From NCBI GenBank assembly GCA_019155205.2, contig JAHNZQ020000308.1, positions 783,453 to 847,452 of the forward strand: a stretch of 64,000 nucleotides of DNA, read 5' to 3'. Position numbers and translations under genes: made by a program. The notes under the pieces are model-generated. The model was given only the letters and a program-made list of their open reading frames with translations. It had not been told where the DNA came from and searched no databases. Shown one piece after another: positions 53,935 through 64,000 of this stretch (the stretch's first letter is position 1; each line of letters starts with the position of its first letter). This DNA comes from Gracilaria vermiculophylla (Eukaryota; Rhodophyta; Florideophyceae; Gracilariales; Gracilariaceae).

Positions 53935-54288
53935 TTATCGATCCACAAAGGAAGTGCCCAATATGCATTGTGCGGCCAAGTTGGTTGCCACGAGGAACCA
54001 CACTTTCACCTCTAAGGAGCCCAACCGGAGGTACAAGGAGGTTGCGCCGAGAATGGTCAATGCTCGTCGCGACGCATCGCGCACCGTCGGGAGCTTGCCA
54101 GTACTCAAGGAGCCGAGAGCAGACCACGAGAGCACGTCGGCGTGCACCAGATTGGGACCAGCTCCGGTATCAAGGATAGCGCACACCGTGGTGGAGGCGA
54201 GCGGGGAGCATCCTATAGAGGCGAAGACCTTGTAATTCTCACGGTGGAGCGTGCAAACAGAATCCTCAAAGGTATCGAATGGGTCCAA
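53935..54288 (-). pseudogene. Gypsy aspartic protease
   Basis: A retropepsin-like segment with VCAILDTGAGPNLVHADVL; D40-T41-G42 is the catalytic triad. ILGTSFVDR at the end matches the conserved I-L-G-x-x-[FW] strand of retroelement proteases. No ATG opens the frame, as expected for a part of Gag-Pol; the flanks are shifted. Confidence 0.75.
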
Positions 54289-55685
54289 CGTGATTGGGGG
54301 GCCCGCCGATTCTGCGTCGACGGAGCAGACGGCCTCTCCCCCTTTCCTAAAGGCGACCCTCGTGGAGCTGAGGCTCGATGTTAGAGAGCCACGCGGAGCC
54401 TCTACGCGTGGCTCTGAGGGTTTTCTTGGTTGGAAAGGGGCTGGGTTCTAGGCGGGGACGGCTTCTGCGGTTGTGCATCGCGATGCGACGTGTTCCCTTG
54501 ACGTGCAACCAGCTGGGACACCGGCACCTACGTTGCGGGTGCCAGTGACAGTGGGACAGGCTGCACTCCCGATGGAGCTCGGTAACCGTAGTTTCCTTGA
54601 GGGGAGCGGATGTCGCAATACGCGGTTAGATAACTTCCGCTCCCCGCTTGTGTGTCATTTAGGTCCTGGAAGTTTTTCTCTCAATCCGGCAGGATGACAG
54701 CCCTCATTGCCGGGGTGAGAGTCGTACAGTTTACGGGCTCTCGTGACAAGAAAATCCTACAAGGCGGTGGGTAGCCTCGAGAATTCGCAATTCGGACGCT
54801 CCTGTAGGATCCTGCCGAGGCGTACGAAGTGAGAGACGAGGGTGTCCTCGTCCTAGATGATGCTCCCTGAGAGGAGGCGTATGTGGGGGCAAGGGCCTCT
54901 TGATCTCCTACGAGCGTGAGCTCGTCGACCTCCTCTAAGGTGCTGGAGTCCAACGTCAGGGCGGATGCCCGATGGGTCCTTGAGGCCGCCGGTTTGTCCG
55001 AAAGTGGAGCATTACTGCGGCGAGCGGCGCGGTAGGTATCCCCGTAGGATTCTGCGAAACGTGCTAACTCCGTATAGGTGGTCTTTGGGTGCGTTGTCAA
55101 GTAATTACGCACCCTCGTGCGTATCGAAGGAAGGAGTCCCTCGACAAACAGCGACTTCAACCGCCGTTCGGAGTACACATTCCCACACCGTAGGGCTTTT
55201 GTCCACAGTTTCTGCGAGAACTCCGTCTCGGTCGCTCCGGTGTTCTGCTTATAGGAGGTGACTTCAGCATCAGCATTGGCTATCACCTCGTCCGTGGCGT
55301 ACATTTTAAGGAGGAAATTGACAACCTCCGGGTACGTCGTCAAGAACTCCGTTCCAGGATCATCCACAATGGTGCTCTCCTCCGTGAGGCGTGGCTGCAC
55401 CAGCGAGTGCGCTTGGCCTCTGAGGTAGAACTGAAAGCACCATACGGTGGCACCTTCATGGACACCATTGGTGTTACACGCTGAATGGAAGCGCGTAAGA
55501 AAATTCAACACCGAGATGGGGTCTTCGCCTGAGAAGGAGTGCTTCTTCATTTGAATATCCATGCAGCGCTGGATTTTGGTGAGTCATTTAGCGACCGATC
55601 CGTCGTAAAGAGAAGAGCGATCATTCAACCTGTAGGTGTCCTAATCCAGCACTTTGGCGAAAAGGTCGTTAAGCGGGACGACCTT

Positions 55686-55785
55686 NNNNNNNNNNNNNNN
55701 NNNNNNNNNNNNNNNNNNNNNNNNNNNNNNNNNNNNNNNNNNNNNNNNNNNNNNNNNNNNNNNNNNNNNNNNNNNNNNNNNNNNN
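55686..55785. other. Assembly gap, 100 N, flanked by a 25-bp duplicate
   Basis: 100 consecutive N. The 25 bases before it (55661-55685) are identical to the 25 after it (55786-55810), and each ends in an 8-bp inverted repeat (AAGGTCGT...ACGACCTT). A gap of round size between identical ends suggests a scaffolding gap of unknown true length, perhaps spanning a tandem repeat. Confidence 0.97.
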
Positions 55786-56148
55786 AAAGGTCGTTAAGCG
55801 GGACGACCTTCCTGACCCTTCTGCTCTCCTCCTTGGGAGGTATACTGTCCTCCGAGCTGGAGCTGTTTACGGATTCGGAGTCTGAGCTTCTCTCCAAACC
55901 GGTGTCTCGCTTTCTTCTTTTCTCCCTCTATTTCTTTCGGCGTCTTTCCTTGAGGTGGTCTTGGTTACTGACGATACCCCCGTTATCGCGATCCACCCGA
56001 GGAGTATCCTGTCCTTCTCTTCTTTGGTGAATTCGTTCGCGACCGGTATCCTGCCCTCTTCCGCAGGGCGTCAGGTGCACACTGTGCATAGCAAGATTCC
56101 TGAGGTGGTCCCGTTTCCCTACGGCAGTATCCTTTCCTCCTCTGGCGT

Positions 56149-56232
56149 GGGGGGGGGGGGGGGGGGGCTTTTCCGTCCCTTTCTCGCCGGGGGTCCCCTT
56201 GGGGTTTTTTAGGGGGGGGGGGGGGGGGGGGG
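56149..56232. repeat. Two long G homopolymers in gag
   Basis: G19 at 56149-56167 and G21 at 56212-56232, separated by 44 bp. Both lie in a region where a segment around AGTATCCTGTCCTTCTC recurs several times (about 56007, 56047, 56086, 56233). On the minus strand they encode polyproline. Lengths this long are error-prone in sequencing. Confidence 0.85.
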
Positions 56233-57011
56233 CAGTATCCTGTCCTTCTCTGCCCGGGGTCACCTTAGGTGTTGATAGAGGGAACCTCTCCTGTACGGAA
56301 GAATAACTGTGAGACGCCGCTGCAGGGAGCAGCTGCGCGGTTTGGGAGCGAACCTCCGCACGGATAACATCTGAGATCACCTCGAGGGAGAGATCGGAAT
56401 CCAGCAAAGCATACACTGCACGGTGAGCGCTCTCCGTTGCGATCTCCTCCAGAAGGACGTGGCGGCGCGCTCCGAAGTGGGCTTCAACACCTGCAGGTAT
56501 TCTTTCGAACCGCTCTTGTGAGAGCCAATCCGTAAATCGCGGGGCCAGGGACTCCAAGAGGGAGTTAGCCTCTGGGTGTTCCCGTCCCTGCAGCTCCTGA
56601 GGTGGCGGCTGCAATGCCGTGTGCGGTTCTTCAACCTCCACGTCGGCGTTCTCCAGAGGTGCTGCGGAGGATTCCGCTTGCCTCCGATCATGCATTCTCC
56701 TAAGGCGATTCCTGAAACGCTCCACAGAGGAGCCAGGATTCCGAAGGAGACTTTCGGGGTCCTCCAGTGTGGCGACTATCTCCTGGGGAGCGCTGCGTGT
56801 GCTGCGCCCACCAACGGAGTCAGTTGCTTGAGCATCCTGTAAGGGGGTTTCCATTCGATGTTCTGAGGGCTCCATAGAGGTGTAGGTCTCGGGTGATTTT
56901 CGTCCATTTCCGATCCAGCTAAAGGAAGAATTCCACTGTTGGGGTTCAGTCGTTGCAAACTAGAAATACGGTTCTGCTGCGACTTGTGCGAATCCTTTAG
57001 GAACTGTGACC

Positions 57012-57028
57012 TTCTAAGTCGGGAGACC
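57012..57028 (-). other. Primer-binding site of the full-length gypsy element
   Basis: On the minus strand, two bases after the 5' LTR ends (CCACA|AC), TGGTCTCCCGACTTAGA begins with TGG, the complement of a tRNA CCA end. The matching tRNA is not among those in this window. Confidence 0.6.
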
Positions 57029-57030
57029 AG

Positions 57031-57587
57031 TTGTGGAAATGTCAGGCCTCCTCTCGAGGAAGTAAAGCACAACGTCAGTTAGGTGTATTTGTTTACTCCA
57101 AAGGTGCGTGTTCCTAAAGGTGGTCTCTGGTATCCACTGTCGCGAGCCGGGGGAATTCTTAAAGGGGATCCGCAAACACCAAGCGTAGGGGGAGGTTCAT
57201 TGGGCGGACAATGCTCCTATAGGCGCTGCTATGATGCGACCTGGGGATTGGCGGCTTAGAAACCTGATGGTGATCGACGAGAGTCTCCAACCGGAACAGT
57301 ATATATAAAGACTCAAGGGTGTTTGTCTTTACTTCCCCAGAGGTGGAGTTCAACCGGCAGATTAAGTATCAAGCCGGGAGCCCGCCTCGGCAGGTCCCAC
57401 TACTGTAGTAATTACCTGCGTAAATTAACTAAAATAAATATAAATTCTACCGTCATTTAAGGGTACTGTAGCGCACGCTGTCACAAATATGCACCATGTG
57501 GCTCAGATAATAAAATACGAGCCCTCTTTAGAAATATTATACCATAAGGCCACACCACCATAATTCCTTTGGAGCCACTGTACTACA
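57031..57587 (-). mobile_element. Ty3/gypsy LTR, copy E (5' LTR of the full-length unit)
   Basis: 557 bp, TGTGGAAATGTCAG...GTACTACA as read on the plus strand. It lies upstream of gag on the minus strand and next to the primer-binding site, which fixes it as the 5' LTR. Contains the same internal blocks as copies A-D (CAACGTC, CGCGAGCCGGGGGAATTC, GAGGTGGAG). Confidence 0.85.
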
Positions 57588-57789
57588 GCTGTTATTGACA
57601 TTAAGGTGCGCGAAATCGTCATAAGATAGGTGCCCAAAAAACTCATATTGAGGGAATGAGCGGCATGATGCAATTATAAGCTTTCATGCAGAACACCTTG
57701 CGCTCTCAGAAAGAGCTGGATTCTTCCAAAATAGTCACTCACAGTCACTGAATCTAATAAATGTATAAAAAAGATGCATAATTATCATA

Positions 57790-58988
57790 AGACAGTGGAA
57801 TTCTATATTGCCAGTTACATTACACTTAGAAAAGCGCGCCATTTTTGCAGACCTTTTATACTATAAGATCACCAAAATAAAGGTATTGATCTCTTCTTTC
57901 GCTCTAGCTACAGCCTCGCATATTCTTATTCACGATGCCTGGTGGAACAGCTCTCACAATATTTGAGAAAGGACAAATTTTTGCTCTGCACAACGAGGCT
58001 CGTTCTATATCTCACATCGCGAAAACTTTGCAGCGCTCTCGCTGTGTTATTCGCAACTTCTTCAAACATCCCAATACCGCTGAGCAACAGCCTTTTAAAC
58101 CCAGACATAAAAAGGTTTCTTCAACTGTCAAAAGAGCAATCGTTCGAGTTGCTACACTTCAAAACAAATCCGCGAAAGAAATTCAAAAGGACTGTAAACT
58201 CTCCGTTACTGTTTGAATAGTGCAGCAAATTTTACAAGAGGTTCCATACTTAAAGTAAAAAAAATTAGAACCGGTCCAATGATGACGTCAAAACAATAAT
58301 TTTTTAAGAATGAAATTTGCTAAAAAAACATTTAAAATGGGACGCTCCGAACTAGAAAAAAATTTTTTTTAGTGATGAAAAGAAGTTCAATTTAAACGAC
58401 CCAGATGGTTTAAATCACTACTGGCATGATCTTCGAAAGGAACCTTTTTATTTTTCAAAACGTCAAAATGGTGGAGGTTCAGTCATGATTTGGGGATGCA
58501 TTTCCTTTTATGGCGTTCTGCAACTATCTTTAGTAGAAGGAAATTTAAATTCAGATCAGTATATTACTATCCCGGAAGAAGATTTATTGCCATTTGCTGA
58601 AGAAACATTGGGTGAAAATTGGATTTTTCAGCAAGATGGAGCTTCAGTGCATAGATCAATGTTCACTATAAAATGGGTTTCTGAAAAGAACGTAGCGGTT
58701 TTAGAATGGCCCACAAAAAGCCCAGATTTAAACATTATCGAGAATGTTTGGGGAATGTTGGCAAGGGTTGTTTACGCTAAAAATCGCCAATTTAATAATA
58801 AGTAAGACTTTATGGAAGCTATAGGGGTGGCTTGGTCTAATATCCAGGTAGAATATATTCGCAACCTGTATCATTACTTTCCTGAAAAGTTGCCTAAGGT
58901 CACAAAGCAAAAAGAATCAGCGATAGGTTACTAAAAACCTGTTTTAGAAAAATATCAAGTAAAGTGGCAGTATAATATTTCACTGTCT
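57790..58988 (+). mobile_element. Tc1/mariner transposon with decayed transposase
   Basis: 1199 bp between TA dinucleotides (57788-57789 and 58989-58990). The ends are inverted repeats of about 24-35 bp: AGACAGTGGAATTCTATATT on the left, and the complement of AATATTTCACTGTCT (58974-58988) on the right, differing at a few positions. It carries one transposase gene (57935-58934) that is broken. It sits about 200 bp beyond the 5' LTR of the gypsy array. The terminal repeats differ from those of the element at 35.0-36.3 kb, so the two belong to different families. Confidence 0.85.
57935..58934 (+). pseudogene. Tc1-type transposase, inactivated
   Basis: Starts MPGGTALTIFEKGQIFALHN with the N-terminal helix-turn-helix (SISHIAKTLQRSRCVIRNFF). 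The catalytic part shows FSDEKKFNL (first Asp), IFQQDGASVH (second Asp) and SPDLNIIENVWG (Glu, the D34E spacing of Tc1 transposases), so the active-site residues survive. Damage: TGA at 58214-58216, a frame change and further stops between about 58255 and 58380, and TAA at 58803-58805. After that the frame continues to 58934 with the usual C-terminal block (YHYFPEKL). Enough of the family remains to identify it; the product cannot be made. Confidence 0.85.
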
Positions 58989-60750
58989 TATAGTAATTTC
59001 GCTTAAAGAAAAAGTTGTTTTTACATCTTCTGCCCTGTTTGAGACCATAGAAAAAGAAGACAATGATTCTATTAGAACATGGAATAGAAGGGAGGAAAGG
59101 AATATTTTTGTGCAGTGATTGGATCCCAAAAAGGACCAGTTTTTGTGCCTGTTTTATAACAATTTCGCACACTGTATGCTCGCTGAAGGCGAAGAATAAT
59201 AATAAGAAACCCGTAACAGGACATTTTGTACAAATACAACCGCAGAAAATCATCCGGGAACAGTTTTTCGATCCATTTGGCACAGAAATTCGAGTACATA
59301 TCAACTTTGGTGACTTTCACCCTTTCAGATCAATGCAGTCTTGTATCTTGTCCAAAACAGTCCAAGCCACCCAAGAGATCGTGGTTCTTTCCTTGTTAAA
59401 TGTGCGGGTGTTGCATTTTTCGCATTACGCTAACCGCAGCGGCCACATCGGCAGTAGGAAGCTCTATCTGACCCTTTGGAGGGATTTTTCCTGGCCCGCT
59501 TTGGCGGTAGACCTCTACGCAATTGTGCGCTTCTGCTCAAAGTATACAATTAACAGTGTGAAGTTTTACAACCACACAACATAACTCTTGCTGTCATACA
59601 CGATCCGTAGAGATGATTTTTCTATGTAGTTCTTGAGTACAGGCAGACCGTCGGGTCCCTACCCCGTTTTCTGACAAGTGACCCATCGTCTGGGACCGGT
59701 ACTAGTCACGAATCGTCGCATTTGCGGCGAGCTCCGTCCGAGTTTCCCCTAATACCGGTTCTCGGCCTACTGGATTTAGGCACACGTTGGTGTTTACCGA
59801 ATCAGTGGTGAAGCTGCTGATTCGTAGCCGGCATGCAAAAAAATGACTTTTTAGTTCGTTTTTTCTGTTTACGCCGATGATGATTCCGATCTGCGAAGGT
59901 CACCGTCGTCAATTATACTACTGCCTACTGTTAGTTAATTCTATGTATTGACAGCTTAACCTATTGATCAGAAACGAGCTGTGTATTGTGTAGAAGAATA
60001 AGAGAATGTAAAAATATGTTTGTCATTACTGTTAGCGATCAATGACAAGCAGAAGATATAGTGCATATGGAGCATTATAAAATGCTGAAAGCTTCGAATG
60101 TGAAAGAATTCTGGAAACCATTTATCATCGATCCTATTTTCTTTGGGAACGCTTTTCAGGCTGCTAAGCCAGTGGTTTACATTGTTCGATTATGAGAAGA
60201 AGGTATCTCACTTGGGTTTCTTGAATTAAGCATTTATCGTACCAGGTTGCAATAAGTGAGGTTGTTTAGCCACACTGTATCCATTCCTGAGGCTAAATAA
60301 ATGTTACCGAAAAATGGAATTCCCCCCTTAAACTGTTGTCTGTCACCCTGATTACATGGTGGCAGGAAAAATAACGAAAAATAGCTTCTCCAAGACATTC
60401 TTTTCTGTCCTCTGGAGTCTCGGTTTTCCATGGGTTTCGTTCCACCTGGTCAGACTTTGAGTAAAGAAGACGGGCCAACCATGAAGAAAGTACTTGTAAA
60501 GGGTATTATCTAGGGAAGCACCGTCATCTTTGTCATAAACTCTAACCGCTTTTATTGAGCATATGTAAAGCAACGTGACAGGTAGAAGATACCATTGCGT
60601 GGATACAAACTCTGACGAACCATCAAATATGTTAATTTCATTGGATTTGCGCGGAAATATGTTTCTAGCAGTGCCGTTTGTTAATAATTACATATCCTGT
60701 CCGTCGAAGACTCCCAGAACCTGTGAGTCCCGTGCCAAGATTAAAACTTT
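58989..60750. other. Intergenic with a gypsy integrase fragment
   Basis: Apart from the integrase-like piece at 59390-59575 I see no gene. Short frames (59063-59584 + outside that piece, 60234-60573 -) are featureless. Confidence 0.4.
59390..59575 (+). pseudogene. Gypsy integrase zinc-domain fragment
   Basis: Plus-strand frame with VRVLHFSHYANRSGHIGSRK and LYLTLWRDFSWPALAVDLYAIVRFCSKY. This matches the HHCC zinc domain of retroelement integrases (H-x(6-7)-H...F-x-W-P...V-x2-C-x2-C), with the final Cys replaced by Tyr. It resembles the same domain of the element at 51.6 kb but is clearly another lineage and on the opposite strand. The downstream DNA decays quickly. Confidence 0.65.
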
Positions 60751-61236
60751 CTAGAATGGGTCTCCGTAAAATCCTGGACTTGTGCTAGGAGAGCCGGGGA
60801 CATTTCTGCTGGTGCTTTCCTTGGGGGCCTTCTCGTCTTCGTGGAACAGTTCTAGGGTCAAGACTTTAACTTGAGCCTCGAGCATTTGAATTCGATTGGC
60901 ATTTACTTGCAACTTGCGCACCATGTCCTCTTCCTCTGCTCGCTTTCGTTCACGACTTCTCCTTGCATGTTCACGGTTCTGCTTGCGTTTGATAGCCGAT
61001 CGTAGTTCGGAGGGTGCGTTTTTCAAACTGTATGGAATGTCTTCATCGTTGTTCCGTCGGGAGTGAGATGAAGACGAAGATGATGGGCGTGCCTGTATTG
61101 CGTGTGATGAGGATGATCCAGGACATGGGCTTGGCTTTTGGGATTTTGACGAAGAGCCCTTTTTACTAGAGCGGGAATTGTGGTTTTTGTCGGAGTTGGA
61201 GCTAGATCCAGGAATTTTTGGAGGCGACGGTGACAT
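60751..61236 (-). CDS. bZIP transcription factor
   Basis: 161 residues. The basic region lies at about 80-100 (RSAIKRKQNREHARRSRERKR) with the invariant N87-x7-R95 signature. A leucine zipper follows at about 105-130, with heptad positions L109, I116, V123, L130 and M105, L119, L126; one d position is N112. The N-terminal 75 residues are Ser-rich and low-complexity (runs of SSSS) and the C-terminal 30 are Pro/Ser-rich. It should bind DNA as a dimer in the nucleus. The zipper is short (about four heptads). ATG start, single exon. The family is clear; the subgroup cannot be fixed by eye. Confidence 0.9.
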   Translation of the reverse strand: MSPSPPKIPGSSSNSDKNHNSRSSKKGSSSKSQKPSPCPGSSSSHAIQARPSSSSSSHSRRNNDEDIPYSLKNAPSELRSAIKRKQNREHARRSRERKRAEEEDMVRKLQVNANRIQMLEAQVKVLTLELFHEDEKAPKESTSRNVPGSPSTSPGFYGDPF

Positions 61237-63675
61237 TGTTGCAAGCGTGTCGCTTCAGTTGACTACGATGATTGTCTTCAGGAGATTAAAGAATCAAGTT
61301 GGCTTGAGCAATGGCTGGGGGAAGGAAATGAGTAAATACTGTGAGCAGGTTTGTCGGAAGGCCGAACACCTCCAGTTTTATAATGATACTACAGAGGTGG
61401 AGACAGACACATGTCGAAAAGTTTCTACGAGGTGGGGAATAGAAAGTGATGGGATCTTCGCAGCAATGAAGGAATGAATGTTGCTGAACTGACGGCGGTG
61501 CTTAGACGCTTCCTTGGACTTCCAGTGCTGCAGAAGACACGAGAGATGGGAAGAACGATGTTTACAGGTGTTAAGAAGCGCTTGTAAAGGTGTTTCCAGG
61601 CATCCAGGTATCTGGCAACAGACGTTAATCACATTATACACAGGGTGACAACGGTACAAAGCGCAAGCATTCACAAAATGAAGGAGAATGGACTGCACAC
61701 ACGACACAGGAAGCGCAGAGTAGAAGAAGATCTAAAAAATAAAATGAATGCATTCCTGGATTTTTCAGCGTCACTACTCGACAATAATTTGAGCGAAAGC
61801 ACATAACGAGGACTGGTTGAAGTCTATGAGACAAAATGACAATCAACGTACACGCAGATGCGACGATGAGGGGCTGTTGCGACACAAGGAGGGAGAGAAT
61901 AATGGCGAATTACTAAGTACGGCTTCGGGCAGCAAAGATGTCTTCTTGGCGAAGATTCGATGGTGGTCAGACACGGACGCGGTGCGAGGGGGAAAGGAAA
62001 AAGTGCGCCAATGTCAGGTTTGGGAGACGGGAACACACTTTAGCCGCATCATCAGACGGTGGCAGAACCATTTCATGCCACGTGAGCACTGGTGGCGCCT
62101 TCGTGGGCCAGGCTCGACGGGTCTCCTGCCGCGCAACAGCCCTGACGCAGCAATGTCGACAGGGACTGGTGAGCCGGGCCAAATGGTTCGGGCTACTGGC
62201 CACGGGCGGATGGAAAAAAAATGCCAAAGCACTATAATTGGCCGCAACCTGCCACGAGGTTCACGTTGTGAAATCCTGAAAATTGGTGGCTGCAAGCAGA
62301 CTAAAGAACCAGCGAATGTTTGTCATGCAACCGCGTTACCCGAGGTTACAATTACACTTCATCACAAAGTAGCCCAATACTGTATTTCATCGTGAGAAGG
62401 CACTTTGTTTTTCGCGGAACTAGTTAGTACGCCTATCGAATCGTGATTGCCCATCATGAAGAGGACCACTCAAATCAATGAAAGTTGTTTAGGGGACATG
62501 TATAACTTTGGTCGGATCTGGAGTGAGTCCGTCGCGCGATAGTATCTCACGGGGCTAAAGCGCATTACTACCGTATTCTGTTCTGTTGGCTCCGGATGGT
62601 CTGCAGTAGGCTCCATGGGTACGGTTTCGAAGAATCAATATACGTGGCGAAATGGAGGTATCCACTGGCAAAGAAATATACATGTGCTCAATCGATCACA
62701 TGTGTCAATGTCAAACTGGTAGTAAAACCTCAAGATCGCGGGTTCAGGTGCTCATAACGGGGTTCTACAATGTGTTTAAACAGGTGACATCCAACCCCGA
62801 ATTTACAGCGTAAAATGGTACCTTGCGGCCAACTCTACTATTGCATGTCTCGTGGCGAAAACCGGGTTTGATGGCATGGCCTGTGTTTCTTTTCACTGCG
62901 AATTCCCTAGACGAAACACGGCCCGCTTGCCCTGCCCGCCGATGTCCTGCCGCATTGCGAGAGCTTTGCGGTGAGCTGACGCGAAACGGATGTGGGCATC
63001 ACAGACGTGTGTTGGCACAGCACCTCCCGCATTTCAAGGTTCTTGGTAAGCACTGTGTCTGCTGCAGTTGTACCCTCAGTCTCTGATGCTGCCACCGACC
63101 GTTTCCTCGATATGCTTGCTCACGCATCCCGTCACCACTGACGTCAAACACAGGCACACGTCGTTCTGTCTTGCAGTTAAATTTGATGTAACTTCCTTCT
63201 CTTACCGCCCGCATCCAGCAAATTTCAGCTCTAAGGCAGCAAAAGAGCATGGCCTCAATATTGCAAACGTAGATTTCAGTGCGGTATACTTATTTTAGAT
63301 AGCTGTGAACCAGTGGGTCGACAGAGTGAAGACCGTCTGCCCATAATCAAGAAATGTGCCCCTGTAAAACTGCTTTCTGACTTACACTTCTCCTGATCAG
63401 GCGCAGCCTCGTGCTCAGCCTCGTTTCCGATGCCATGCAATCCGATGGGAGCTTTGTCACACTCAGGCTACCGTAGACTACTTACCCTTGTCATTATATC
63501 CTCTAAGTGATGCGAGTGGGGCCTCAGCCACATTTCCGACACCAATATTTTGAATTTGATTATTCTGCTGTGTACTTTAAGGTAGCATAGGGCAATATCG
63601 AAGCCAAACGAAGTGAAATTGATCCTAGCTTTTCTGATCTTCAAATAACCACGATGAATTCCCGTGTTAGCGTGG
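61237..63675. other. Intergenic, nothing recognised
   Basis: Upstream region of the bZIP gene and beyond. A 192-codon plus-strand frame (61817-62395) opens with TTG and has no domain, and overlapping frames on the opposite strand are equally open. No repeat or RNA gene until the tRNA-Val at 63676. Confidence 0.4.
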
Positions 63676-63749
63676 GCTCTCGTAGCTCAGTTGGTTAGAG
63701 CGCCAGCCTAACATGCTGGAGGTCAGGAGTTCGACCCTCCTCGAGAGTA
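63676..63749 (+). tRNA. tRNA-Val(AAC)
   Basis: 74 nt. The acceptor GCTCTCG pairs with CGAGAGT (first pair G-U), discriminator A. D-arm GCTCAGTTGGTTAGAGC, anticodon stem CCAGC/GCTGG, loop CTAACAT (anticodon AAC), T-arm AGGAG-TTCGACC-CTCCT. No intron. Confidence 0.93.
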
Positions 63750-64000
63750 CTTCGATTGGTTTTTTCGCAATCGATCCGTACTTAATATTATCAGTTCACA
63801 ATTTACTTGAGAAAAGAACTTCAGATATTTTAAAGAAGACGCAAGCAGCGATTGCTAGTTGTGGAAGCGCTACTTCCTTTTTCGCAGCGAGTACTGCACC
63901 GGCCTTATAGAGTTGATGATCAAATGTCGCGCACGTGCTCGACATCATTCCGATGTCACCGTTGCTCTCCAACTTTTGTCGCCGACAACCGTGCGCAGTG
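63750..64000. other. 3' flank of tRNA-Val, nothing recognised
   Basis: A short T run (TTTTTT, 63760-63765) lies 11 bases beyond the tRNA and is a plausible RNA polymerase III terminator. Nothing else is recognised before the window ends. Confidence 0.4.

Larger units (their letters stand above)
54681..56875 (-). pseudogene. Gypsy gag, interrupted by an assembly gap
   Basis: N-terminal segment 55928-56875 (315 codons, ATG at 56873-56875) is charged and Pro-rich, with two polyproline runs encoded by G tracts. The capsid-like segment 54681-55562 contains HSFSGEDPISVLNFLTRF and LWTKALRCGNVYSERRLKSL followed by FVEGLLPSIRTRVRNYL, the retrotransposon Gag core pattern. Between them lie the 100 N and a 25-bp duplication on either side. 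No CCHC zinc knuckle is visible after the core. Broken by frame changes near 55560-55900. Confidence 0.72.
47987..57587 (-). mobile_element. Full-length Ty3/gypsy retrotransposon, decayed
   Basis: 9.6 kb unit read on the minus strand: 5' LTR E (57031-57587), primer-binding site, gag (54.7-56.9 kb), aspartic protease (54.0-54.3), reverse transcriptase (52.3-53.4), RNase H tail and integrase (50.4-52.1), an antisense plus-strand frame region (49.2-50.0), polypurine tract and 3' LTR D (47987-48536). RT before integrase identifies Ty3/gypsy. Frames are broken by several stops and shifts and at least two catalytic residues are lost, so it is dead. Its two LTRs differ at many positions. No target duplication is found outside the LTRs (ACTTG before D, GCTGT after E). 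It contains a 100-base assembly gap in gag. Confidence 0.85.

Noticed and set aside
47982..57592. Target-site duplication around the full-length gypsy unit
   Set aside because: The five bases before LTR D (ACTTG) and after LTR E (GCTGT) do not match, nor do other outer boundaries of the array.
61817..62395. 192-codon plus-strand open frame near the bZIP gene
   Set aside because: Opens with TTG, no domain, and competing frames on the opposite strand; nothing supports translation.

Overview
This is a nuclear window from a eukaryote. It holds spaced, mostly single-exon genes, tRNA genes read by RNA polymerase III, LTR retrotransposons and Tc1/mariner-type DNA transposons. No operon structure or bacterial-style ribosome binding sites are evident. 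A methyltransferase with a transit-peptide-like N-terminus points to a plastid-bearing organism. The scarcity of introns (one clear intron, 124 nt, GTAAGT...CAG), the retrotransposon-rich intergenic DNA and a tRNA-Asp gene with an insertion in its D-loop would fit a red alga. That assignment is an inference; the sequence itself does not prove it.

Layout. 0-34.9 kb is the gene-bearing part. It holds a divergent CK1-like kinase (2.5-3.4 kb, -), a small secreted six-cysteine protein (4.5-4.9, -), tRNA-Asp with a D-loop insertion (6.1, +), tRNA-Ser(AGA) (7.4, -), a secretory berberine-bridge-type FAD oxidoreductase (7.9-9.6, -), tRNA-Pro(AGG) (11.0, -), an exonuclease-fold protein followed by four Ada-like zinc modules (11.6-13.2, -), a second CK1-like kinase (15.0-15.9, +), the plastid-type methyltransferase (18.2-19.4, +), two divergently placed secreted GCC2/GCC3 cysteine-repeat proteins (20.6-21.9, -; 23.3-24.2, +), a CAP-domain protein without a signal peptide (24.5-25.0, -), two tandem C2H2 zinc-finger genes inside an extremely GC-rich island (25.5-29.4, -), and a secreted protein made of duplicated Cys-rich modules (31.9-32.5, -).

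34.9-60 kb is AT-rich and dominated by mobile elements. It contains a 1.29 kb Tc1-like element with IR/DR-style ends but no visible transposase (35.0-36.3), a Ty1/copia integrase relic (42.4-43.0, -), and a minus-strand array of Ty3/gypsy LTR units (43.0-57.6). The array is LTR-A, a pol-less internal part carrying a nested solo LTR with a perfect 5-bp target duplication, LTR-C, a second pol-less internal part carrying a 310-bp TRIM, LTR-D, a full gag-pro-RT-RH-IN body, and LTR-E. Each internal part carries an extra open frame on the strand opposite to gag-pol, next to the 3' LTR. A 100-base assembly gap lies in gag. A decayed Tc1 transposon (57.8-59.0) and a gypsy integrase fragment (59.4) follow.

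60-64 kb holds a bZIP transcription factor (60.8-61.2, -) and tRNA-Val(AAC) (63.7, +).

Several protein genes have a longer open frame upstream of the first ATG, opened only by TTG or GTG. I place the start at the ATG in every such case. Between the genes I see mostly unrecognised intergenic DNA. I find no rRNA, CRISPR array or bacterial-type feature.
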